Shown here: piece after piece, positions 17,799 to 26,809 of the stretch | Position numbering within the stretch: the stretch's first letter is position 1 | Layout of the letters: each line of letters begins with the position of its first letter | Source: UBA1715 sp964346725 | GTDB taxonomy: Bacteria > Bacteroidota > Bacteroidia > Bacteroidales > UBA1715 | Reading direction: 5' to 3' | DNA: 40,495 nt | NCBI GenBank assembly: GCA_964346725.1 | Contig: CAYFVM010000019.1 | Location: 1 to 40,495 of the forward strand | The notes under the pieces: generated by a model | What the model saw: only the letters and a program-made list of their open reading frames with translations | Told to the model about the DNA's origin: nothing | The model's database searches: none | Position numbers and translations under genes: made by a program

Positions 17799-18669
17799 AT
17801 GAGTCAACTAACCAAAGAACAAAAGTCTGCAATTTCAATATTGTTGAATGCAAAGTACCAAAAGAATGAGATATGCGAAAATAATCAGTAAAGACAAGTC
17901 GGTAGTAGACTGAGAGATTCAACGCAATAGTACATCACGTGAACGCTATAATTTGACAGCACAACGATATGCCAACTAACGTTCTCAGAACTAGTCAGAC
18001 GCTTTATAAAAGGGAAAATCAAGAATCTACAGCTGTGCTTATGACATAGAAACGGACTCACACGAAAGGATTTACCAGTATATACGAGAAGACAAGGTGA
18101 AAGGCGGAACGTTGTATATCGACTTTCATCATAAACTGAAACACAGAAGTGAACAAGTCGGTGAAAACAATCACTTAAAAAGCATAAAACGAATTATATT
18201 TCGACCACAAGAAGCCGATGGAAGTCGTTTCGGAAACCGGTAAATGGATACACTAAGCGTAATGCTATAATTACGTTTACCGAACGAAGCAAGAATTTTC
18301 TACTTATGGCAAAGATTCCTCAAGGCAAAAAATACAAAGGCTTTACCAAAGAAGATAGTTACAATGCTTATAAATCCAAAACGATTACGACTGACAACAG
18401 AACGGTATTTACTTCGCAAAGTATATAGAAAAGAAACTAAGTGTCTATTTCTCTCTTCTATATTCATCGTGGGGGGGGGGGAAGTGTCATTGAAAATGCG
18501 CACAAACTTATACGACAATATATTCCTGAAAAACTTGTTCCGACGATTATTCTGATGTACAAATAGCTCAAATCGAGCATGATATCAATCGATATTCAAG
18601 GAAGGAACTCGGGTATAAACTCCTGTCGAAGTGTTTTTTCATACTTTTGCAACTTGATTTTGCAGTCTA
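17799..18669 (+). pseudogene. degraded IS30-family transposase
   Basis: No single frame is open, but fragments in order spell an IS30 transposase. From 17799: MSQLTKEQKSAISILLNAKY, then after a frameshift near 17880 IISKDKSVVD, a stop, and EIQRNSTSRERYNL (the N-terminal HTH). From about 18060: HERIYQYIREDKVKGGTLY and HHKLKHRS. From 18307: MAKIPQGKKYKGF and KTITTDN (second Asp of the DDE triad). From 18490: IENAHKLIRQYIPEKLVP (DDE Glu region), a frameshift, then DINRYSRKELGYKLLSKCFF to a stop near 18669. At least three stops and several frameshifts are present. I could not define the terminal inverted repeats. The bases 17604-17798 before it hold nothing I recognise apart from possible IS end sequence. 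Confidence 0.85.
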
Positions 18670-18687
18670 ATCCATTTTCTCAAGTCA

Positions 18688-18718
18688 TTGCTTATTTCAT
18701 TTTTTCAGCGTACTTTTG
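18688..18718 (+). promoter_or_regulatory. promoter of the two-component system operon
   Basis: TTG at 18688-18690, 20 bases, TACTTTTG at 18711-18718; 28 bases later the kinase starts. It begins about 20 bases after the last recognisable codon of the IS30 remnant. Confidence 0.75.
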
Positions 18719-18746
18719 TACGTCTTGTACATACACAACAAATGCA

Positions 18747-19811
18747 ATGAATCGAAAAATTATACATACCCATAAAATGATTGCTCTATTGTTGGCAGCA
18801 TGTGCAATGCTTGTTGTGGCAATTACATTTGGTTGTTTGTACCTTTTTGGAGATAGCCTTAATTGCGCAGTTAAGGTCATTATAAGCGCCTTTGTGATAT
18901 TTATCACTATGTATACCACTGCGTTTTTCATAACCAAATCGTTTATTATTGAAAAAGTGAGACCGGTATATAAAATCATTCGCTCTGCACAAATGACTAA
19001 ATACAAGGAATTGATAGGAAAAGATGTGAATTTGATTGAAACGGCAATGAAAGATGCCGAAGAATGGGCTGAAAAGAAAGGTAACGAAATTGAGTTGCTC
19101 AAGAAACAAGAAGAATTTCGTAAAGAGTACATTGGCAACGTGGCGCACGAACTACGGACACCAATTTTTACACTGCAAGGCTACGTTTCTACTCTCCTTG
19201 ATGGTGGCTTGTACGACGAAAGTATTAACCAAAAATATTTAGCTCGATCCGACAAAGTTATTCAACGTATGACGTCAATAGTACAGGACCTTGATGCCAT
19301 TTCGCGCCTTGAATCGGGAGAGTTGAAAATGGAATACACAACATTCAACATCGTTGATTTAGTAAAAGAAATATATGAATCACAAGAATATTTGGCAAAA
19401 AAACGGAATGTCCAACTCAATTTCGAAACAACGCTTCCAAAAGGACTCATGGTAGTGTATGCCGACAAAATGACTATTACCACCGCTTTGTCAAACCTTA
19501 TAGTTAATGCCATTAAATACAACAAACCGGAAGGCGGTTCGGTACGCATTCGATTCTACGACATGGATACGCGCTTTTTAGTAGAAGTTTCCGACACCGG
19601 CATTGGTATTCCGCAAGAATATCAAAGTAGAATTTTCGAACGATTCTTCCGCGTTGACAAAAGTCGCTCGCGCGAACAAGGTGGAACCGGTTTGGGACTC
19701 GCTATTGTGAAACACATTGTTGAAGCACACAACGAATCAATTAATGTAAAAAGTACGCCAAATAAAGGCACTTCGTTTTCCTTTACCATAAAAAAAGCAT
19801 TTAACGATTAA
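18747..19811 (+). CDS. PhoR-like sensor histidine kinase
   Basis: From the ATG at 18747 the product has 354 residues: two membrane helices (about 11-34 and 41-62) with almost no periplasmic loop, a linker helix, HisKA with the phospho-accepting His134 in NVAHELRTPI, and HATPase_c with the N box SNLIVNAIKYNK, G1 VSDTGIGIP, the F box RFFRVDKS and G2 GGTGLGLAIV. An in-frame upstream extension to 18579 is rejected because it is IS30 remnant sequence and would span the promoter. Lack of a periplasmic sensor domain suggests membrane or intracellular sensing or a partner protein. The response regulator follows 9 bases downstream. PhoR-like is a family placement; the stimulus is unknown. Confidence 0.93.
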   Translation: MNRKIIHTHKMIALLLAACAMLVVAITFGCLYLFGDSLNCAVKVIISAFVIFITMYTTAFFITKSFIIEKVRPVYKIIRSAQMTKYKELIGKDVNLIETAMKDAEEWAEKKGNEIELLKKQEEFRKEYIGNVAHELRTPIFTLQGYVSTLLDGGLYDESINQKYLARSDKVIQRMTSIVQDLDAISRLESGELKMEYTTFNIVDLVKEIYESQEYLAKKRNVQLNFETTLPKGLMVVYADKMTITTALSNLIVNAIKYNKPEGGSVRIRFYDMDTRFLVEVSDTGIGIPQEYQSRIFERFFRVDKSRSREQGGTGLGLAIVKHIVEAHNESINVKSTPNKGTSFSFTIKKAFND

Positions 19812-19820
19812 AAACTCTCT

Positions 19821-20501
19821 ATGAATCAAGCAAGTACAATATTAATTGTTGACGATGAACCGGATATAGTTGAAATACTCCGCTATAATTTGGAAAAAGC
19901 AGGGTATCAAACCGTATCAGCCGGGAATGGGCTTGAAGCCGTTTCGAAAGCGAAACAGTATTCCCCCGACTTGATTCTGCTTGATGTAATGCTTCCCGAT
20001 ATGGACGGAATTCAAACGTGCGAAACTATTCGCGCTATTCCTGAGTTGAACAAAACTATTATTGCATTTCTCACGGCACGTGGAGAAGAATATTCGGAAA
20101 TTGCCGGATTTAATGCGGGAGCCGATGATTACATAACCAAACCTATTCGACCCAAAGTGCTCATTTCACGCATACAATCTTTACTCAAACGAGCAAAACC
20201 AAAAGAAGAAGTAGAAGTACTTGTGTACAATGAAATTGTACTTGATCGAGATAAATTTCAAGTTACCATAAACGGCAAACATATCAATTTGCCCAACAAA
20301 GAATTTAAGTTGTTGGAATTGCTCATCTCAAAACCCGAACATGTGTTTACTCGCGAAGAAATTTATTCGTTGGTTTGGGGTAGCAAGATTGTGGTTGGAG
20401 ATCGCACCATTGATGTTCACATAAGAAAATTGCGAGAAAAACTTGGAGAAAAATATATTTATACAATAAAAGGCATAGGATACACCTTTGCACGTAGATA
20501 G
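19821..20501 (+). CDS. OmpR/PhoB-family response regulator
   Basis: The 226 residues comprise a receiver domain (about 5-120) with the acidic pair Asp11-Asp12, phospho-acceptor Asp55 in LILLDVMLPDMDG, the switch Thr in FLTARGEE and the conserved Lys in YITKPI, followed by a winged-helix DNA-binding domain (about 130-226) with LPNKEFKLLELL, VFTREEIYSLVWG, DVHIRKLREKLG and IKGIGYTF. It pairs with the kinase 9 bases upstream and should act as a transcription factor. A PhoB-like role is plausible, but no phosphate genes are nearby. Confidence 0.95.
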   Translation: MNQASTILIVDDEPDIVEILRYNLEKAGYQTVSAGNGLEAVSKAKQYSPDLILLDVMLPDMDGIQTCETIRAIPELNKTIIAFLTARGEEYSEIAGFNAGADDYITKPIRPKVLISRIQSLLKRAKPKEEVEVLVYNEIVLDRDKFQVTINGKHINLPNKEFKLLELLISKPEHVFTREEIYSLVWGSKIVVGDRTIDVHIRKLREKLGEKYIYTIKGIGYTFARR

Positions 20502-20506
20502 TAATT

Positions 20507-21163
20507 ATGGCAGAAATTAAAGCATGTATCTTTGACATGGACGGTGTATTGGTCAGCACCGAGATATACCATTTCAAAGCTTGGAAACGTTTGGCTGAAA
20601 CATTAGGATTTAGTATTGATGAGAAATTCAACGAAAACCTTAAAGGAGTCAGCCGTACCGTTTGTCTTGACCTAATATTACAGCATGGCGGTTTAGAAAA
20701 AACACAAGCAGAAAAAGATGTGCTTGCTACGCAAAAAAATATATGGTTTTTGGAATATGTAAAAAATGAAATTACTCCTGCCAACGTCTATCCCGGAGTT
20801 ATTGATTTCTTAACTGATCTTAAAGCACATGGATATCGCACAGCTATAGGTTCGGCAAGCAAAAATGCTCCATTGTTAATCGAAAAATTAGGTATAAAAC
20901 AGTACTTCGATGCCATAGTTGACGGAAATATGATTACCAAAGCAAAACCAAATCCCGAAGTGTTTCTTAAAGGTGCAGAATTGATTGGCGTTGCACCCCA
21001 ACATTGTGTGGTTTTTGAAGATGCAAAGAGTGGCGTTGAAGCAGCAAAAAACGGTGGAATGTATTGCATTGGCGTAGGTTCTCCGCAAAATCTCTCACAA
21101 GCAGATTTCTGCATCTCTAATTTCACACAAATGAATATTGCACGATTGATGCAAGAATTGTAA
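20507..21163 (+). CDS. pgmB: beta-phosphoglucomutase (HAD superfamily)
   Basis: The 218-residue product has the HAD nucleophile motif FDMDGVLVSTEIYHF with Asp10 and general acid Asp12, the beta-PGM cap signature NENLKGVSRTVCLDLIL, motif 2 IGSASKNAP, the Lys of KAKPNPEVFL and the acidic motif VFEDAKSGVEA. The WKRLAETLG and LKGVSR elements separate beta-PGM from general sugar phosphatases. The enzyme interconverts beta-glucose 1- and 6-phosphate, usually after maltose, trehalose or kojibiose phosphorylase. No such phosphorylase is visible here; the gene instead follows the response regulator by 5 bases and is probably cotranscribed with it. Confidence 0.9.
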   Translation: MAEIKACIFDMDGVLVSTEIYHFKAWKRLAETLGFSIDEKFNENLKGVSRTVCLDLILQHGGLEKTQAEKDVLATQKNIWFLEYVKNEITPANVYPGVIDFLTDLKAHGYRTAIGSASKNAPLLIEKLGIKQYFDAIVDGNMITKAKPNPEVFLKGAELIGVAPQHCVVFEDAKSGVEAAKNGGMYCIGVGSPQNLSQADFCISNFTQMNIARLMQEL

Positions 21164-21316
21164 TTTTTGATTTCCTCCATGCAATTTTTCCCATTTTCGC
21201 CTCACCAATTTGCTTAGGAATAACGACCTTCGCTGAATAATCTATTTATGTCGTGGACCTATCCGAATGGTATTTAAATTGTTGACTACACAAATGTAGA
21301 TTATCGTTTAAATTAT

Positions 21317-21324
21317 TATTTTTG
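21317..21324 (+). promoter_or_regulatory. -7 box for the sufE transcript
   Basis: TATTTTTG fits TAnnTTTG and is 23 bases before the SufE start. The -33 element is weak. The rest of the 184-base spacer from 21164 holds nothing else I recognise. Confidence 0.5.
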
Positions 21325-21347
21325 CCCAAAATAGAAAGGGATTTACA

Positions 21348-21770
21348 ATGACCATAAACGAAATACAAGAGGAAATCATTGATGAATTCAGCCTTTTCGA
21401 TGACTGGATGGACAAATATCAATATTTGATTGATCTCGGTCGAAAACTTCCAATTATTGACGACAAGCACAAAACCGAAGAATTTCTTATCAAAGGTTGT
21501 CAATCACAAGTGTGGGTGTTTGCGGAACTCAAAGAGGGAAAAGTAGTTTTCACCGCCGACTCTGACGCAATCATTACCAAAGGAATTATCTCACTCTTGA
21601 TTCGTGTTCTTTCCAATCAAACACCACAAGACATTCTTGATAGTGATTTGCATTTTATAGATACAATCGGTCTTAAAGAAAACCTATCGCCAACTCGTTC
21701 CAATGGTTTGTTGGCAATGATTAAACAAATGAAAATGTATGCACTTGCATTCAACGCACAAGCGAAATAA
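21348..21770 (+). CDS. sufE: SufE family sulfur acceptor protein
   Basis: The 140-residue product shows the SufE fold pattern: a helical N terminus (IQEEIIDEFSLFDDWMDKYQYLIDLG), LPIIDDKHKTEE, and IKGCQSQVWV with Cys51 in the position of the sulfur-accepting cysteine of SufE, then TRSNGLLAMIKQMK at the C terminus. SufE takes persulfide sulfur from the desulfurase SufS for Fe-S cluster assembly. The following gene, 2 bases downstream, encodes a MIP18-family Fe-S protein, which supports the assignment. The main suf operon is not in this window. Confidence 0.93.
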   Translation: MTINEIQEEIIDEFSLFDDWMDKYQYLIDLGRKLPIIDDKHKTEEFLIKGCQSQVWVFAELKEGKVVFTADSDAIITKGIISLLIRVLSNQTPQDILDSDLHFIDTIGLKENLSPTRSNGLLAMIKQMKMYALAFNAQAK

Positions 21771-21772
21771 GT

Positions 21773-22096
21773 ATGGAAAACGAAGATAAAGAACTCAAAC
21801 GAATACAAGACGAAGTTGTAGAGACTTTAAAAACTATTTACGACCCGGAAATCCCTGTTGATATATACGAACTTGGGTTGATTTACAAAATTCAATACAA
21901 GCTTCCGATAGTTGAGATTGACATGACTCTCACATCTCCTACTTGCCCTATGGCAGACATGCTTACCTACGAAATTCAAACACGACTCAAATTGATTAAA
22001 GGCATAGAGGATGTAGCAATCAATATCGTACTTGAACCAGAATGGAACCAGGAAATGATGACAGAAGAGGCGAGACTAAAATTAGGATTGCTTTAG
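21773..22096 (+). CDS. MIP18/DUF59-family iron-sulfur cluster assembly protein (SufT-like)
   Basis: The 107-residue product carries the family signature IYDPEIPVDIYELGLIY (22-38), VEIDMTLTSPTCPMAD with conserved Cys58, and a C-terminal VLEPEWNQEMM. Bacterial members help mature Fe-S proteins. It has no extra domain. It is translated with sufE (2-base spacing), and its stop overlaps the convergent plsY stop by sharing bases 22094-22095. Confidence 0.92.
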   Translation: MENEDKELKRIQDEVVETLKTIYDPEIPVDIYELGLIYKIQYKLPIVEIDMTLTSPTCPMADMLTYEIQTRLKLIKGIEDVAINIVLEPEWNQEMMTEEARLKLGLL

Positions 22097-22707
22097 AATA
22101 TCTTCTTTTCCTCACCATTACACAATCTCTTAATATTTTTACAATGCGTAACTAATATCAGTACTGCGAAAAGTATCGAAAAACATTGAAATGAAAATAT
22201 CGTTGTACGCTCCACACTAAACACAAAGACCGGATACGAGCATCCAGCAATCATTGAGCTTAACGAAACATAGTGCGATAAAAGTAACACTACTATAAAA
22301 ACAGTAAATGCCAACAATGCGGGTATCGGAGCAATTGCCAAGGTAACCCCCAACAATGAGGCAACTCCTTTTCCTCCCTTAAAGCCAACATAAATCGGGA
22401 AAATATGACCTATTACAGCGGCTACTCCAAACAACAATTGCAGATTTACATAACTTGGCGTGTATGGCAAGTATGGGAAAAATAGAACCAATTTTGCTGC
22501 CACAAAAGCTTTGAATACATCAATGATGAACACGGGAATAGCTGCTTTTGCTCCTAACACTCGAAACGTGTTTGTGGTTCCGGCATTTCCACTTCCGCAC
22601 TTGCGTATATCTATGCCATAGAAAAGTTTCCCAATCCATACCGATGTGGGAATTGAACCTAATAAATACGAAACAATTGTTGCTACTATAATGTATATCA
22701 CTTCCAT
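22093..22707 (-). CDS. plsY: glycerol-3-phosphate acyltransferase PlsY
   Basis: PlsY transfers the acyl group from acyl-phosphate to glycerol 3-phosphate, the first step of phospholipid synthesis at the inner membrane. The 204 residues have about five membrane helices and the family motifs GSIPTSVWIGK, CGSGNAGTTNTFRVLG and GFKGGKGVASLLG. Length is normal. The gene begins 7 bases after the stop of the large secreted protein and probably shares its transcript. Its stop overlaps that of the convergent MIP18-family gene. Confidence 0.95.
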   Translation of the reverse strand: MEVIYIIVATIVSYLLGSIPTSVWIGKLFYGIDIRKCGSGNAGTTNTFRVLGAKAAIPVFIIDVFKAFVAAKLVLFFPYLPYTPSYVNLQLLFGVAAVIGHIFPIYVGFKGGKGVASLLGVTLAIAPIPALLAFTVFIVVLLLSHYVSLSSMIAGCSYPVFVFSVERTTIFSFQCFSILFAVLILVTHCKNIKRLCNGEEKKIF

Positions 22708-22714
22708 CTGAAAA

Positions 22715-25135
22715 CTACTTGCAAACCGGACAATATACTTTTTTTACCTCAGGGTTCTGAAACATTTGGAACGATAGTTTTCCGGTATTAACCAATTCGC
22801 AAAGGCGAGGCTTATTCATTTCGGAAGCTCTCTTAATAGCATCAACGAAGGCTTGCGTGTGATACATATAATCAGTATGCGTACACATAGCAATAAATAC
22901 GAATATAAATTCTTCACTTACGTCAGGAATTTTAACCATTGGAGCCATAACTCTTAACGGATAATCGTAATCGTTCATACCCACAAAAATTGATGCCAAA
23001 TTCAATGCTCCCTTCCAATCGTAATTATCAATTTCAATAATTTCTTTAATTCGCTCAAACGCAGCATTTACAAATTCTTCTTCATTAGAAACTTTGAATG
23101 TTTTACCCAAATTTTGTAAGGACTTTATTTGCAATTCCAAATTCAATGGGTCTATAGAGTATTTAGGCAATACCGAAATAAGTTGCGCATCAATTTCTTT
23201 CTGCATATCAGTCACATAATATTCGTTGTCAATTTCTTCTAAAACCAAACGAGCATACACTAAATTGCGACGAACATAGAAATTGTTAGGATTCAAAGTA
23301 TTTAGGCGGCGCATTTCTTTTAGGAAAAACTCATCAGTAGCCATATTGTTTGCCGTATATTTCAACCATAATTTATTTACCACCATGCCAACATATGCAG
23401 GTTTGTCTGGAATTTCCATCTGGTTAATAAGCGAACGAGAATAGCGTCCCGAAAGTACTTGTCGCATTATATATTTTTGAATAGCCAAAGCTAAATCTTC
23501 ATTGTATTCAGCCAATGCACGATGAAACGCATACAATGTATATGCTTGTTCTTTGCGCGTGGTTGAAATGTCATATTCTACAATAATTTGAACCCGAGCA
23601 AAACGATGCTTTGCCAACACGGCATCCATTTTCTTAAGATTATCACCGCGTGAAATGTATGCTAGAACCTCCTCACGAGATTTTGTTTTGAGAAATTGCC
23701 AATCGGTAGCAACTATGTCGGTGTAGAATAAATCCCACGAATCGGAAGTCCCTGTTGAAATAGGAACTGTATTGTTAGAATATTCTCTTACTGCATTCAC
23801 TATGCTCGTGATTCGTTCGCCTCGTAGCTGCATATTTTTTTCAGGATTGCCATCAATTGACGAATATGCCGTAACAATGAACCCATAAGGTTTGAAATCA
23901 GGTTGTCTCATCGAATCAATGAATGTAGCTATATCTTCTTGACGGTACTGCGAACGACCTATCTCAAACGGGATAATAAAACTGATAGTGTCACGCTCAA
24001 CTTTTGGCGTAAAAATGTATGTGTTGTAGCGAGTTATCGTGTCTGGGAATGGTAATAGTTTTGGCATATTGAAACCAGCAATTTCTTTGTCGTAGCTTGG
24101 AGTCAATGTTTTACACAAACGTTTGTCTTTAATTACAAGCACATTGTATTCGTAATCGGTAATGCCTTCGGGAAGTTCTCCCAACAACAATCGTAACTTT
24201 TGTGTTGAATTTCTTCCTGCGTAAATATTTAATTTGTTAAAATCCTTTACATAGACAGGCTTAGTGGTAATACCACGACTCGGTAACTGATTGTTTACAA
24301 TGTTTTTTGAGGTATCACATGGATATTGTTTAATGTTTACAATATCAACAACAATAGCATCATTCGGGTCTTTTAATAATTTTTTAAGTGCTTTATAATT
24401 CAATGTTTCAAAGAAAATTTTCCCTCGTTCTATACTTACCATAGAACGTAATGTTTCTATTTCTTTGAACTTAGCACACGCCTTGCATGCCTTGGCATCA
24501 TACCAACCAATTCCTTGATTAGACGATGTTAATTTTAAGCCAGAATCTTTTATGTCTTTTTTCGTTGATGAAATCAAGTTGTAGTTTCCTACACTAACCG
24601 ATATGTACAACTTATCACCAGTTTTGTCTATACTGCAACCGATTCCTGAAAATACATATGTTGGGTTTTTCAAGATTTCAACCGATTTTCGTTTAAATAT
24701 CTGGAAAACAATATCTTGAGCTACTTCATCATACGTCATGGAAATTTTTGCACGTCGAATTGAAGTTTTTATTGTAATTTCATCTGCTTGATGTACGCCA
24801 GCACCCTGATTCATAAGACGTTGCTGTAACGCATATTTTGCAGGTGCATACGTAACTCGAATTTCATCGGTTTTTGCCATATAATCGGCAAATTCTTGCG
24901 AAGCACTCTGTAACGTTTCATTTGGATTCAACGTTCTGAAACCCTCTTTGTACAATTCTCTGTCTATATAATACAAAACAGCATCGCGCATAAGCGTCAA
25001 ATTGAACGCTTCAGCATACAATTCCGTTAAATATGACTCAACGCGCTTAGGATCTCTAAAATTTTCAGTTTGGGCTACAGATTGTAAGACAATCAATGAA
25101 CAAAAAAAGATGATTATTAGGTGTTTGACTTTCAT
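22715..25135 (-). CDS. large secreted protein with CAP-like and OmpA-like regions and a helical C-terminal part
   Basis: The 806 residues begin with a cleavable signal peptide (1-21, ending SVAQ). Residues about 70-190 resemble a CAP/SCP domain: LNPNETLQSASQEFADYMA, then the closing strands FSGIGCSIDKTGDKLYISVS. CKACAKF follows at about 217-223. Residues about 383-450 resemble an OmpA domain (TISFIIPFEIG, IVTAYSSIDGNPEKNMQLRG). The C-terminal 300 residues are helical and TPR-like, ending CPVCK; the CxxC of residues 217-220 and the terminal CPVC are noteworthy in an exported protein. I do not recognise a named family for the full protein; the domain readings are by pattern. It has a consensus promoter and leads plsY. 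Confidence 0.65.
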   Translation of the reverse strand: MKVKHLIIIFFCSLIVLQSVAQTENFRDPKRVESYLTELYAEAFNLTLMRDAVLYYIDRELYKEGFRTLNPNETLQSASQEFADYMAKTDEIRVTYAPAKYALQQRLMNQGAGVHQADEITIKTSIRRAKISMTYDEVAQDIVFQIFKRKSVEILKNPTYVFSGIGCSIDKTGDKLYISVSVGNYNLISSTKKDIKDSGLKLTSSNQGIGWYDAKACKACAKFKEIETLRSMVSIERGKIFFETLNYKALKKLLKDPNDAIVVDIVNIKQYPCDTSKNIVNNQLPSRGITTKPVYVKDFNKLNIYAGRNSTQKLRLLLGELPEGITDYEYNVLVIKDKRLCKTLTPSYDKEIAGFNMPKLLPFPDTITRYNTYIFTPKVERDTISFIIPFEIGRSQYRQEDIATFIDSMRQPDFKPYGFIVTAYSSIDGNPEKNMQLRGERITSIVNAVREYSNNTVPISTGTSDSWDLFYTDIVATDWQFLKTKSREEVLAYISRGDNLKKMDAVLAKHRFARVQIIVEYDISTTRKEQAYTLYAFHRALAEYNEDLALAIQKYIMRQVLSGRYSRSLINQMEIPDKPAYVGMVVNKLWLKYTANNMATDEFFLKEMRRLNTLNPNNFYVRRNLVYARLVLEEIDNEYYVTDMQKEIDAQLISVLPKYSIDPLNLELQIKSLQNLGKTFKVSNEEEFVNAAFERIKEIIEIDNYDWKGALNLASIFVGMNDYDYPLRVMAPMVKIPDVSEEFIFVFIAMCTHTDYMYHTQAFVDAIKRASEMNKPRLCELVNTGKLSFQMFQNPEVKKVYCPVCK

Positions 25136-25171
25136 TTATTTGTTCTCATTTAAAAAGATTAAAATTCATTG

Positions 25172-25201
25172 CAAATTTATGATTATTAACCTAATGAACA
25201 A
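25172..25201 (-). promoter_or_regulatory. promoter of the large secreted protein/plsY transcript
   Basis: Minus strand TTG (25201-25199), 19 bases, TAAATTTG (25179-25172), 36 bases before the start codon. A second -7-like box, TAATTTTG, lies at 25238-25231. Confidence 0.7.
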
Positions 25202-25283
25202 AAAATACTTCATGAATTTACAACTCTGCACAAAATTACAACAGAAAAAGAGAGTTTTTCCGTTCTTAATACTCTGTATACAT

Positions 25284-26642
25284 TTACCGTATTACCGAAA
25301 AAGAAATTCCTTTAATTTTTCGATACATTTCCAAAGAATATACATCGGTCATGCCTGATATAAAATCAACTACTGAAAATATTCGTGAAAACGCATTGTC
25401 TTCTTCTATTTTTAATTGTACCGGAAGTAACCGAATTAGTTGCGATGTATAGAGCGTAGAATCACCTCGCAATGAAGCTGTTACGAATTCTTGTAGTAAT
25501 TCACTTAGAATTCTATGACCGGCAACTTGGATTTCAAGCACTTCACGCGCATTGTATATTTTTTCAGTAGCTACTTTAGCCAAATTGGTCATAGCATTTT
25601 TTGGAGTGCCTTCCAACGATTCAACCAATGAAGTATAGTAGCACGAATTCATAATATCATCGTATTCCCTCCAAAATACATTCACACAATCAGTTATAAG
25701 TTTATTGATGGTTCGCGAACGCAAAATTACGATTTGCTCATTTTCATCGGAAATGTCGCGCAACGAATCTTTTAATTCTTGTAATGCTTCACAATCATCT
25801 TGTGGGTCAAAAAAAGCAAACATTAATTCCTTGGCATCTTTTGTAGAAATCGTTCCCAAGCGATGCGCATCTTCCAAATCTACAATTTGATAACAAATAT
25901 CATCGGCAGCCTCCATTAAAAACACCAACGGATGACGTGCATACACCGTGGAACTTCCTTGGTATGAGGTTAATCCTAACTCACTTGCAACTTGTTGTAA
26001 AATGGGTATTTCGGACTGAAAAATCCCATATTTTTGATACGGAGACTTCCCCTGCAATAAATCAGTAGAAGTGCATGGATATTTGAGCAACGTACCAATT
26101 GTAGCATACGTCAAAGCAAATCCCCCTTTGCGTCTGCCTGTGAAATGATGCGTGAGCAATCGGAGCGTATTGGCATTCCCCTCAAAATTTGTTAAGTCGG
26201 TTAGTTGCTTCTCCGAAAGGAACGAAGAAAGATTGTTTGTGTCTATTTCCTTAAAATAACGTGAAATGGCTTTTTCTCCGGAATGTCCAAAAGGTGGATT
26301 TCCTAAATCGTGAGCCAAACATGCTGAAGAAACAATTGTTCCTATGCTTTCTAGTAAATACGGCGACACATCAACCTTGCGTTCCACCAAACCATGAGCC
26401 ACCATATTCCCCAATGAACGGCCAACGGAAGCAACCTCCAAACTATGCGTCAATCGGTTGTGTACAAACACACTTCCGGGCAAAGGAAACACCTGTGTTT
26501 TGTTTTGCAACCGACGAAATGGCGACGAAAAAATAATTCGGTCGTAATCTCGCTGAAATTGAGTACGAACATCTTGTGCTCGCATTTCTTCGTCTTCCAA
26601 TCCCAATCGTTTTGGTGACAATAATCTATTCCACTCTAACAT
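25284..26642 (-). CDS. dgt: deoxyguanosinetriphosphate triphosphohydrolase-like HD protein
   Basis: dGTPases split dNTPs into deoxynucleoside and triphosphate. The 452-residue product has the family's N-terminal RDYDRIIFSSPFRRLQNKTQ, and the HD metal site residues in RLTHSLEVA and CLAHDLGNPPFGHSGE, then EAADDICYQIVDLEDA. These fix the dNTP triphosphohydrolase assignment. Length is normal. It is divergent from the polysaccharide deacetylase gene. A near-consensus -7 box (TATACTTG) lies about 25 bases upstream. Confidence 0.94.
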   Translation of the reverse strand: MLEWNRLLSPKRLGLEDEEMRAQDVRTQFQRDYDRIIFSSPFRRLQNKTQVFPLPGSVFVHNRLTHSLEVASVGRSLGNMVAHGLVERKVDVSPYLLESIGTIVSSACLAHDLGNPPFGHSGEKAISRYFKEIDTNNLSSFLSEKQLTDLTNFEGNANTLRLLTHHFTGRRKGGFALTYATIGTLLKYPCTSTDLLQGKSPYQKYGIFQSEIPILQQVASELGLTSYQGSSTVYARHPLVFLMEAADDICYQIVDLEDAHRLGTISTKDAKELMFAFFDPQDDCEALQELKDSLRDISDENEQIVILRSRTINKLITDCVNVFWREYDDIMNSCYYTSLVESLEGTPKNAMTNLAKVATEKIYNAREVLEIQVAGHRILSELLQEFVTASLRGDSTLYTSQLIRLLPVQLKIEEDNAFSRIFSVVDFISGMTDVYSLEMYRKIKGISFSVIR

Positions 26643-26782
26643 AGCTTTTGCGTTTACCTTGCAAGTATAAGAAATTTTGCCGGTTAACGTTGTGTGATTG
26701 TTCGTTTTTCATCGTTGTGATTTGCACATTCACATTATTTGTAAAAATTATTCCCATCCGTCATTTTCCGCATTAAAATTCT

Positions 26783-26790
26783 TACTTTTG
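26783..26790 (+). promoter_or_regulatory. -7 box for the polysaccharide deacetylase gene
   Basis: TACTTTTG fits TAnnTTTG, 19 bases before the ATG at 26810. No good TTG is seen at -33. Confidence 0.5.
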
Positions 26791-26809
26791 ATTTTTGGAT
26801 TTTAAGAGC

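Noticed and set aside
18579..18746. N-terminal 56-residue extension of the histidine kinase
   Set aside because: The extension is IS30 remnant DNA in another frame and spans the consensus promoter; the kinase proper starts at 18747.
17604..18746. Terminal inverted repeats of the IS30 remnant
   Set aside because: A TGCAACTT word occurs near both edges, but in the same orientation, so it does not define the ends.
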